Of a stretch of DNA of 13,266 bases, positions 1 to 5,496 are shown one piece after another. The translations under genes were made by a program, and so were the position numbers. The notes beneath the pieces were generated by a model. It saw only the letters and a program-made list of their open reading frames with translations. It had not been told where the DNA came from and did not search any database. The DNA lies in the NCBI GenBank assembly GCA_035575515.1, contig DATLXU010000059.1:1-13266 (forward strand), given 5' to 3'. Numbering within the stretch: the stretch's first letter is position 1; each line of letters starts with the position of its first letter. The stretch is from DATLXU01 sp035575515 (lineage in GTDB: Bacteria > Acidobacteriota > Blastocatellia > UBA7656).

Positions 1-219
1 GACAAATGCCAACGAGGGCAAGAAAAAGAAGTGGCTTACAATAGTCTTTGGTCACGCTTTGTATCGGCGATGCGGCAGCCAATCGAGTCGTTGTTTAATT
101 GGTTAATTCAAAGATCAGGAATTCAAGAGGCGAGCAAAGTACGCTCAACCGATGGCTTGTTAGTTCACTGCTATGGCAAACTAACCCTCTGTTGTTTTTT
201 GCTTCTGTTCAACTCTTGA
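1..219 (+). CDS. Transposase C-terminal fragment (DDE/IS4-like), cut by window edge
   Basis: The frame is open from the first base and ends at a TGA at 217-219, giving 72 visible residues. The tail reads RQPIESLFNWLIQRSG, then ASKVRSTDGLLVHCYGKL, then a hydrophobic end. From memory this matches the C-terminus of a group of DDE transposases common in Bacteroidetes and Cyanobacteria, where an R-Q-P-I-E-S-x-F-N-W motif carries the last catalytic Glu and is followed by a KVRS..GL..H..GK segment. No start is visible, so the ATG/GTG codons inside the fragment should not be taken as starts. Whether the element is intact to the left cannot be seen. I did not find a convincing terminal inverted repeat in 220-354. 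The family name is less certain than the transposase call. Confidence 0.62.
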   Translation, partial: DKCQRGQEKEVAYNSLWSRFVSAMRQPIESLFNWLIQRSGIQEASKVRSTDGLLVHCYGKLTLCCFLLLFNS

Positions 220-335
220 TTCACATTAAAAGGATGAGAAAAGAGCGCGATTCGATACCGAAAAATTCATACATCGGCGCTAGTATTGCCGTGCCTTTAT
301 ATGTTTCGAGTTCGCCAGCAGCAAAATTCGGCTAG

Positions 336-354
336 GCAAAAGAAAAAGTTTTGC
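336..354 (-). terminator. Small AT-rich hairpin directly after the secreted-protein stop codon
   Basis: A 6-bp perfect inverted repeat (GCAAAA, 7-nt loop, TTTTGC) begins at the base following the TAA stop of the minus-strand gene. It is AT-rich and lacks a clear U tract, so it would be a weak terminator at best. It could instead mark the junction with the mobile-element side. Confidence 0.22.
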
Positions 355-1110
355 TTACTCTATAAGCAACTCGTCACCTCCGCCATCTCCACAGCCTGGC
401 GGCTTGTTTCCACATAAAGTAGCGCTACAAGAGGTTTGACAATTGGTGCAGTATTCTGAATCAGTACTGTCTTCACACTTGTAACCACTGCCGCCCAAAT
501 TCTTACACTTCTGCTTAGCACATCCAACTTGATACGTTGACGCTCTTGATGAGGCTTTAATTAGGCGCCCACCACCCATATAGTTAATAGCAATCCAAGA
601 CGATCCGTCTTCATAGCGAACCGCTCCAACTGCGATCGCAAAATAGAAGTCGCCGTCAAGGAAATGTCCTCTCACCAAAGGTCTAGAGATGGATGCAAAA
701 GACACTGGTGGCACACGAAACTTCAATACTTTCGTCTGCCCCACAGGAATACTTTTTGGCAGGTCGAACCAATTCGTTGTTCCATTTTGCAAGGCGATGT
801 CGCGTGACTGTTCATACGACAAGCTCCAAACCAGCTTTACCGCTGTCACAGGTTTTGATGATCTATTCTTTAGGGCTACTTTCGTTAGTTGAAGTCCTTT
901 ATCAGCAGAGGTCTCGACGCTGGATACTATCACAGGGCGACCATCCAGATCCGGCCCCATATAAGGATGAGCGCTGAAAGACCAATTGCCACCAGGCAAG
1001 TCTCCCTTATCTTGCACAGAATGCTTTGATGCAACAGTCGTCAGCGTTGCTAAAAAGATTATGGCTATTACCAGTATAGCTACGGATTTGGGTTTTACTA
1101 AAGTTTTCAT
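355..1110 (-). CDS. Secreted protein of unknown function with eight-cysteine C-terminal tail
   Basis: The product has 251 residues. I do not recognise a family. Residues 1-28 look like a Sec signal peptide: a basic start (MKTLVKPK), a hydrophobic core (VAILVIAIIFLATLTTV) and a small-residue cleavage region (VAS). No lipobox cysteine is present. Residues about 38-190 look like a beta-rich globular domain containing GGNWSFSAHPYMGPDLDG and a segment similar to secreted beta-sandwich proteins (VALKNRSSKPVTAVKLVW). The tail has eight cysteines at about 197, 202, 212, 221, 224, 228, 233 and 240, then an acidic and glycine-rich end (GDGGGDELLIE). An even cysteine count in an exported protein suggests disulfides. 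A clear AAGGAG lies 8 nt upstream of the ATG, which supports the start. The AraC-type gene lies upstream on the same strand, and the 180-bp gap between them carries a promoter and 21-bp-spaced repeats. Confidence 0.8.
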   Translation of the reverse strand: MKTLVKPKSVAILVIAIIFLATLTTVASKHSVQDKGDLPGGNWSFSAHPYMGPDLDGRPVIVSSVETSADKGLQLTKVALKNRSSKPVTAVKLVWSLSYEQSRDIALQNGTTNWFDLPKSIPVGQTKVLKFRVPPVSFASISRPLVRGHFLDGDFYFAIAVGAVRYEDGSSWIAINYMGGGRLIKASSRASTYQVGCAKQKCKNLGGSGYKCEDSTDSEYCTNCQTSCSATLCGNKPPGCGDGGGDELLIE

Positions 1111-1223
1111 TTATTTTTCTCCTTGATGCTGTAGGCATCTGCTGAGGTTGCTGTCGCTTTGTAGATTTCGTTGTTGCAACCGTTCACACGGGAGCCTAAC
1201 GATTCTGCTAGGCCCCCTATTAA

Positions 1224-1252
1224 ACCATATTGAGTAGCCTTAGTCACGTCAA
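1224..1252 (-). promoter_or_regulatory. Putative promoter of the secreted-protein gene, -35 box inside a direct repeat
   Basis: Read on the minus strand, TTGACG (1247-1252, 5 of 6 consensus bases) is followed by 17 bp and then TATGGT (1224-1229, 4 of 6). Transcription would start near 1217, giving a leader of about 107 nt before the ATG at 1110. The -35 box is part of the first of three direct repeats that extend upstream. This is where a class II activator would bind. Confidence 0.45.
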
Positions 1253-1304
1253 AAATCCCGAAGTAGCTGTCAAAAATCCCGAATAAACAATCAAAAATCG
1301 AGTC
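1248..1304 (-). repeat. Three direct repeats at 21-bp spacing, candidate AraC-type operator
   Basis: The unit TTCGGGATTTTTGAC (minus strand) occurs perfectly at 1248-1262 and 1269-1283. A third, partial copy (GATTTTTGA conserved) lies at 1290-1304, overlapping the stop codon of the AraC-type gene. Start-to-start distances are 21 and 21 bp, two helical turns, so all copies face the same side of the DNA. AraC itself binds two half-sites 21 bp apart, with the proximal one touching the -35 box. The same arrangement is seen here. Confidence 0.6.
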
Positions 1305-1701
1305 TTTTCCTAAAACGCTGTGCGGACTCGCCTACGATGGTTCGGAAATTCCGTTGAAAGGAACGCAGGCTTCCAAAGCCGTTCTCTAAGGCTATTTCAA
1401 GAAGGCTGTAATTCTCGTCCGCCATCATTGCTACAACCCGCAACAAACGATAACGTGTGAGCAGTTGATGGAAAGTAAAGGAGGTCATTTGACGCAGCCG
1501 ATGGTTCAGGTGGTTTCTGCTAATGCCGCTTAGCCTTGCAGCTTCTTCAAGATTCAGATTTGAATCACTGTAGTCTTCTTCGATAAGCTTCCAGCAGCGA
1601 TCAAGTTGCCGAGGGCGGCTTAACTTTGCAATCAGGTCGGAGAGCATATGCATAAACAGCTTGCTTTCAATCTCTTGCAATGTGTTTGACTGATCGCTCA
1701 T
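1291..1701 (-). CDS. AraC/XylS-type transcriptional regulator, DNA-binding domain only
   Basis: The product has 136 residues, against about 290 for full AraC proteins, so there is no separate effector-binding domain. Residues 1-35 form a short N-terminal helix-rich lead. Residues about 36-134 carry the double helix-turn-helix: HTH1 around 49-72 (LNLEEAARLSGISRNHLNHRLRQ) and HTH2 around 98-131 (YSLLEIALENGFGSLRSFQRNFRTIVGESAQRFR), the latter close to the AraC signature IA..xGF.s...F.R.F....G..p..yR. The gene stands directly upstream of the secreted-protein gene on the same strand, and the repeats between them are a likely target. The ATG at 1701 has no close ribosome site of its own; a strong GGAGGAG lies about 20 nt upstream and serves a short overlapping frame. 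An in-frame stop upstream rules out a longer protein. Confidence 0.85.
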   Translation of the reverse strand: MSDQSNTLQEIESKLFMHMLSDLIAKLSRPRQLDRCWKLIEEDYSDSNLNLEEAARLSGISRNHLNHRLRQMTSFTFHQLLTRYRLLRVVAMMADENYSLLEIALENGFGSLRSFQRNFRTIVGESAQRFRKRLDF

Positions 1702-1717
1702 GTGAGTTAATGGGCAT
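1667..1717 (-). CDS. Possible 16-codon leader ORF overlapping the AraC-type gene start
   Basis: An ATG at 1715-1717 is preceded by GGAGGAG with only a 3-4 nt gap. It opens a frame reading MPINSHERSVKHIARD, then TGA at 1667-1669. The frame overlaps the regulator's first 35 bases in a different phase. It is the start codon best placed for the only good ribosome site, so the regulator may be translated by coupling or re-initiation. No homology is claimed. Confidence 0.35.
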   Translation of the reverse strand: MPINSHERSVKHIARD

Positions 1718-1742
1718 TACTCCTCCCATCTGCGCGGCTCGT

Positions 1743-1771
1743 ATTGTATAACATCCATTCCAAACTTTCAC
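1743..1771 (-). promoter_or_regulatory. Putative sigma70-type promoter of the AraC-type gene
   Basis: On the minus strand, GTGAAA (1766-1771, 4 of 6) is followed by 17 bp and then TACAAT (1743-1748, 5 of 6). The start would fall near 1736, giving a short leader that includes the GGAGGAG site. An inverted repeat, TTTCA-N7-TGAAA (1766-1782), overlaps the -35 box and could be an operator. Confidence 0.5.
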
Positions 1772-2143
1772 CAAAAATGAAAATGGGCGCCACTTTTTTT
1801 TCTGCTTAGAATGGCCCACAGTTGCTCAATATCCTTAAAGCGCCATAGACCGGCCTATTAACTGCTGAGAATCTCTTGAACGGGCGACGGCGGGGGCATC
1901 TATGGCTCAAAAAAATTAGTGTTGACATGGGTTGGGGCGGATGATAGAAATGTCAGCGGTTGGAAATCCAACGCCGATGTTTGATTGCTAATAACAAACG
2001 CGAAGCGATTGAGTGTTGAACGAATCAAGCCGCCCTCCATGGGTTCATCATTCATCGTTTCCGGTAATCAGACCCCCTGATTCGCCCCTTCTGAAGTTCT
2101 CACATCTGGGTTCGATTGTCCCCCATCTTGCGCCTGCCCCTGC
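1772..2143. other. Gene-free region between the AraC-type regulator and pilM
   Basis: I see no convincing coding frame in this stretch. It contains the putative pil promoter at 1922-1950, a short foldback GTTGG-AAAT-CCAAC near 1960-1975, and a perfect 6-bp hairpin AATCAG-ACCCC-CTGATT at 2066-2082. Base composition shifts here from the AT-richer left segment to the GC-rich core. Confidence 0.5.
1922..1950 (+). promoter_or_regulatory. Putative promoter of the pilMNOPQ operon
   Basis: A perfect TTGACA (1922-1927) is followed by 17 bp and TAGAAA (1945-1950, 4 of 6 against TATAAT). The start would be near 1957, which leaves an unusually long leader of about 315 nt that includes a 2066-2082 hairpin and the whole heptamer foldback before the pilM ATG. 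Confidence 0.42.
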
Positions 2144-2259
2144 GATTAGATTTTAGATTTCCGATTCTGGATTTTGGACTAAGGAAACGAGCGGTTCGCA
2201 TACATTCTAAAAATCCAAACTCTGCAATCCAAAATCTAAAATCCAAAATCCAAAATCCT
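2144..2259. repeat. Heptamer foldback element A (AAATCCA type), upstream of pilM
   Basis: The left arm at 2144-2192 splits into seven 7-bp units: GATTAGA, TTTTAGA, TTTCCGA, TTCTGGA, TTTTGGA, CTAAGGA, AACGAGC. The right arm at 2204-2259 splits into eight: ATTCTAA, AAATCCA, AACTCTG, CAATCCA, AAATCTA, AAATCCA, AAATCCA, AAATCCT. The right-arm consensus is the reverse complement of the left-arm consensus, with an 11-bp centre. The element ends 12 bp before the pilM ATG and lies in its leader. It happens to be stop-free in the pilM frame. Confidence 0.85.
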
Positions 2260-2271
2260 ACCGGGGGCATC

Positions 2272-3336
2272 ATGCTTGTTAAGAAGAAGAAAAGCGTCGT
2301 CGGCCTCGACATAGGCTCAAGCGCGCTCAAGGCCGTCGAACTCAAACCCGTTCGCAACGGCTTCGAGCTGCAACATATCGCTCATCAGAATCTTCAATCA
2401 GATACTATCGTTGACGGGCATATCATAGACCTCAATCACGTCTCAGACACAATCAATCGAATCTGGTCTGAGCAAAACATCAAGACCAACCAGGTAGCCA
2501 CGTCGCTTTCCGGCCACGCAGTCATCGTCAAAAAGATTCTTCTGCCCACGATGTCGGAAGAAGAACTAGACGAACAGATTCACTGGGAAGCCGAGCAGTA
2601 CATTCCGTTCGACATAAACGATGTGAACCTCTACCACGAGATAACGGGCTACGATGCTTCGGGCCAGAACATGGACGTGCTGCTCGTGGCCTGCAAACGC
2701 GACAAGATCGCGCAGTTCACGCAGGTAATCTCGCAAGCCGGAAAGCAGCCCGTCATCGTTGACGTTGATGCGTTCGCGCTTCAAAACGCTTACGAGGTAA
2801 ATTACAACCCGTCGCCGAATCAGACCGTTGCGCTCTTAGACATCGGCGCGTGCGTGATGACGATCAACATAGTTCGCGGCACGACTTCAATCTTCACGCG
2901 CGACATATCGGCGGGCGGCAACCAGTACACCGACCTGCTTCAAAAAGAGTTGAATCTTACGTTCGAGGAGGCCGAGGCGCTCAAGCGAGGCGCGGCGGTT
3001 GATGAGTCTCTCAGCCTCGATCACGCGCAGCCCGCGCTGGATTCAGTCTCCGAGATGCTCGCGCTTGAGATTCAACGCACTCTGGATTTCTTCCGCGCGA
3101 CCGCCGTTGATTCACCAAACATTGATCGGATGCTTATAGCGGGCGGCTCGTCGAAGGTCGCGCGCCTGTGCGAATACCTTTCCGACAAATTCCAGATACC
3201 CGTTGAGCGCTTCGATGCGTTTCGCTCGATCAGATATGATCACAAACGATTTGATGACGAGTATCTGAGAGAGCTTTCTCCCAACATGGCCGTAGCGGTC
3301 GGGCTGGCAGTGAGAGTAGCGGAGGTGGCGAAATGA
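2272..3336 (+). CDS. pilM: Type IV pilus inner-membrane alignment protein PilM (actin-like ATPase fold)
   Basis: PilM is the cytoplasmic actin-like member of the pilus alignment complex. It binds nucleotide and grips the N-terminal tail of PilN. I place the start at the ATG at 2272, after CCGGGGGC, giving 354 residues, the usual family size. A longer frame back to 2116 exists only because element A lacks stops. Visible motifs are phosphate-1 GLDIGSS (residues 11-17), phosphate-2 LLDIGA (about 188-193) and the adenosine motif IAGGSSKV (about 289-296), in the order expected of the FtsA/PilM superfamily. The sequence EEELDEQIHWEAEQYIPFDI (about 100-119) is strongly typical of PilM. The stop overlaps the pilN start (ATGA), so the two are translationally coupled. 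Confidence 0.95.
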   Translation: MLVKKKKSVVGLDIGSSALKAVELKPVRNGFELQHIAHQNLQSDTIVDGHIIDLNHVSDTINRIWSEQNIKTNQVATSLSGHAVIVKKILLPTMSEEELDEQIHWEAEQYIPFDINDVNLYHEITGYDASGQNMDVLLVACKRDKIAQFTQVISQAGKQPVIVDVDAFALQNAYEVNYNPSPNQTVALLDIGACVMTINIVRGTTSIFTRDISAGGNQYTDLLQKELNLTFEEAEALKRGAAVDESLSLDHAQPALDSVSEMLALEIQRTLDFFRATAVDSPNIDRMLIAGGSSKVARLCEYLSDKFQIPVERFDAFRSIRYDHKRFDDEYLRELSPNMAVAVGLAVRVAEVAK

Positions 3337-3983
3337 CAAGAGTCAATCTGCTTGAAGGAACCGCCGAGCATCGCGTCGCTGTGCAGAAGACGAAAGTCGC
3401 GGCGCGGCGCGGGCAACAGATTTTTATGGTGGCGAGCGCACTTGGGCTGTGCCTTATCGCTTTGGGCGTTGATCATCTCTGGACCAACAACGCCGCTGCT
3501 GCCGCAAAGGTAGAGCTAGACCGCGAGCAGAAGATGGCCGACGCGCTCAAGGCCGACACCGAACGCAAGACGCAGCTCGAAAACGAAATCAAAGAGATTG
3601 ACAATCGCACGAAGGTTATAAAAGACCTGCGCGCTTCGCAGGAAACGCCCGTGCCGATACTTTCAGCGATCAACGACCGTATGCCCGGCGCGGGAAGCGA
3701 TTTTCAAATCGAGTCAATCAAACAGACGCCCGGACAGAAGGAGAACGGCGCAAGCCAGCTTCACCTCGTAGGCTCGACGATTGACCAGCAGGTTATCGCG
3801 AGCTTCGCGCAGCGGCTCGAAAAATCTGACGGGCTGTTTACCAATCTTTCGCTGTCAACCGAGCGCATAAAGGACCAGGCAAAGAAGACCAAGGATACTG
3901 AAGACGGCAAAGACGACGAAGATAACACGCGCTACAAGTTCACAATTGACTGCGACTATAACAAGCCGGTCAGGAGCAATTGA
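3333..3983 (+). CDS. pilN: Type IV pilus assembly protein PilN
   Basis: PilN is a bitopic inner-membrane protein. Its cytoplasmic tail docks into PilM and its periplasmic part pairs with PilO. The 216-residue product begins MTRVNLLEG, matching the conserved [IV]NLL PilM-binding motif at residues 4-7. A single membrane span lies at about 30-48 (IFMVASALGLCLIALGVDH). It is followed by a charged coiled-coil stretch (about 55-100, rich in E, K and D) and a ferredoxin-like periplasmic part, including VPILSAINDRMPG and LVGSTIDQQVIASFAQRLE. The C-terminus is highly charged (KDQAKKTKDTEDGKDDEDN). The start overlaps the pilM stop by 4 nt. Length, topology and position all fit. Confidence 0.93.
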   Translation: MTRVNLLEGTAEHRVAVQKTKVAARRGQQIFMVASALGLCLIALGVDHLWTNNAAAAAKVELDREQKMADALKADTERKTQLENEIKEIDNRTKVIKDLRASQETPVPILSAINDRMPGAGSDFQIESIKQTPGQKENGASQLHLVGSTIDQQVIASFAQRLEKSDGLFTNLSLSTERIKDQAKKTKDTEDGKDDEDNTRYKFTIDCDYNKPVRSN

Positions 3984-3995
3984 AGGAGAGCGATT

Positions 3996-4694
3996 ATGGC
4001 AGCAACGATGACAACCGTTGTTAAAGGAAACGAAGAGGCGGGGAATTTCTTCAGCCGCATGGCCTGGTATTATCAGATGGGCGTGCTGCTCCTGCTTGCG
4101 GCGCTGTTGTTCTTGGCGGGCGACTACATGCTCTACAGCGACACGCGCGCCAAGACCAACAAGATGGTCTCGGAGACGCAAAAGCTCAAAGCCTCGAACG
4201 CGCAGGGCAACATCATAAAGCAGAACCTGAAGCAGGCAGAGGAAACGCTCGCTGAAAAACAGAGGGAAATGGACTACCTTCGCCAGTTGCTTCCCGACGA
4301 GGTCGAAATCTCTGCGATCTATCAAACCATCAAAGACCTGATGATCAAGCACAATCTCGGCCTCAATCAGTTTCTTTATGACAAACAAGCGCCGAGCGAT
4401 TATTACACCGAGCAGCCCATAAAGGTTTCGCTCACGGGTCAGTACAACAATCTTGGGCAGTTCTTTGCCGAGCTTGATTCGTTCACGCGCATCATCAGCG
4501 TGACCGATGTGGAGATAAAGACGGCCAACGATGATAACCAGCGCGAAGGCCGCTCGCTCGAATGCTCCTTCAAGCTGAGGGCTTACTTCCTCTCGCAGGA
4601 CAACCTTCAGAAGCTGACGGCGAAACCCACGCCCGCGCCTGCGGCCAACGCGGCGAATCAGAAGCCAAACGCGCAACCTAATCAGAAGAAGTAG
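3996..4694 (+). CDS. pilO: Type IV pilus assembly protein PilO
   Basis: PilO forms heterodimers with PilN in the periplasm and links the inner-membrane platform to PilP. The product has 232 residues: a short cytoplasmic tail, one membrane span at about 24-45 (YYQMGVLLLLAALLFLAGDYML), and a coiled coil at about 52-97 ending in the typical LRQLLPDEVEI. A ferredoxin-like domain follows with YTEQPIKVSLTGQYNNLGQFFAELDSFTRIISV, the hallmark of PilO. The last 25 residues are a low-complexity Pro/Ala/Asn/Gln tail (KPTPAPAANAANQKPNAQPNQKK). AAGGAG stands 8 nt before the ATG, and the gap from pilN is 12 nt. Confidence 0.95.
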   Translation: MAATMTTVVKGNEEAGNFFSRMAWYYQMGVLLLLAALLFLAGDYMLYSDTRAKTNKMVSETQKLKASNAQGNIIKQNLKQAEETLAEKQREMDYLRQLLPDEVEISAIYQTIKDLMIKHNLGLNQFLYDKQAPSDYYTEQPIKVSLTGQYNNLGQFFAELDSFTRIISVTDVEIKTANDDNQREGRSLECSFKLRAYFLSQDNLQKLTAKPTPAPAANAANQKPNAQPNQKK

Positions 4695-4706
4695 CGGAGT
4701 GATGCA

Positions 4707-5363
4707 ATGAAATCAAACCCGATAAAACAAGTCTCATTTGCGCCGCGCCCGGCAAGCCGTATAATGGCGATGCTAGCGCAAGCAATTACGTTCATCGCGC
4801 TTGTTCTATTCATACAGGCAATCAACGTTCGAGCACAGCAAGGGGGCGAGGCGGCAAGCTCAAGGAGCCAGGTCGCGCCGCGAGCGGAATTGCAGCAGGC
4901 TTATCGCGCGGCCCCGCGCGACCCGTTCAAGCGCGAAGTGGCGGCGAAGGTTGATCCGAAGAAGCCTGCGGGCAAAGTCCTGCCGCCGCATGTCGTTGCC
5001 TTCCCGTCGCTCGAAGCGCGCCGCGCGGAGTTTCAACGGCTTGTGAAGATGGCCGTCGAGACGGACCGACCCGAACCCGATCCGATCTCGCAGTACCTTG
5101 TGAGCGAGCTTGAAGTGACGGGGGTGTTCCGCGATGGGCGCGGCTTCGGCGCGTTCGTTCGCGCTCAGCCTACCGGAACAACCTTTTTCATTCGCGGCGG
5201 CGCCCGCGTCTATAACGGCGAGGTGCTGCGCATCGAAAGCGACGAGACGGGAACTGCGCGAGTCGTCTTTCGCGAAGTGACTTACATCGAAAACAACGGC
5301 AAACAGACGCCACAAGAAAAGATCGTGAACAAAGTCCCCACAGCTACGGCGGCAAAGAAATGA
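4707..5363 (+). CDS. pilP: Type IV pilus assembly protein PilP
   Basis: PilP is the periplasmic linker between the PilN/PilO platform and the N-terminal domains of the secretin PilQ. The product has 218 residues. An N-terminal basic region and hydrophobic segment (MLAQAITFIALVLFIQAINVRA, about 23-44) look like a signal peptide or anchor. I see no lipobox cysteine, whereas many PilP proteins are lipoproteins. RDPF at about 70-73 is the conserved PilP entry motif before the linker. Residues about 130-205 form the C-terminal beta-sandwich domain: YLVSELEVTGVFRDGRGFGAFVRAQPTGTTFFIRGGARVYNGEVLRI. It lies 12 nt after pilO, with GGAG before the ATG, inside the pil operon. Confidence 0.9.
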   Translation: MKSNPIKQVSFAPRPASRIMAMLAQAITFIALVLFIQAINVRAQQGGEAASSRSQVAPRAELQQAYRAAPRDPFKREVAAKVDPKKPAGKVLPPHVVAFPSLEARRAEFQRLVKMAVETDRPEPDPISQYLVSELEVTGVFRDGRGFGAFVRAQPTGTTFFIRGGARVYNGEVLRIESDETGTARVVFREVTYIENNGKQTPQEKIVNKVPTATAAKK

Positions 5364-5496
5364 ATTGGCAGGCTGCCTGTCATCATATTCATCGAGTGAA
5401 ATAATTTATTGAATGCGACGGAGCGGACGCGGAAAACCGAATGCCCTTGAGACCCTGTCCGTTTCTGCTTTAGCCAAGAGAGGGGAGATTAAAACC
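5364..5496 (+). other. pilP-pilQ spacer with a small hairpin
   Basis: This is the longest gap within the pil cluster (133 nt). A GGCAGG-CTG-CCTGTC hairpin (5367-5381, one G-T pair) starts just after the pilP stop. It has no U tract, so it is more likely a processing or stability element than a terminator. A frame continuous with pilQ exists from 5413 but carries no signal sequence at its start. Confidence 0.3.

Noticed and set aside
99..335. 78-codon plus-strand frame across the transposase end
   Set aside because: Overlaps the transposase frame, whose C-terminal motifs are recognisable. No independent support.
1248..1304. Counting the 21-bp repeats as another heptamer foldback
   Set aside because: 21 is three times seven, but the internal 7-mers are not similar to one another and there is no inverted arm. 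Tandem regulator sites explain it better.
1812..1826. Sigma54-like -24/-12 pair (TGGC...TTGC) upstream of pilM
   Set aside because: The GG and GC dinucleotides are 11 bp apart where sigma54 needs 12, and flanking bases match poorly. One base of spacing is usually fatal for this promoter class.
2204..2259. Possible CRISPR-like array
   Set aside because: Units are 7 bp with no spacers, far shorter than CRISPR repeats, and no cas genes are present.
3855..4676. 273-codon open frame on the minus strand opposite pilO
   Set aside because: It is antisense to a well-supported pilO and results from codon bias in GC-rich DNA. The product has no recognisable domain.
5413..5496. Upstream 28-codon extension of pilQ
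   Set aside because: The extension would put a charged segment in front of an otherwise perfect signal peptide, and the stronger ribosome site serves the ATG at 5497.
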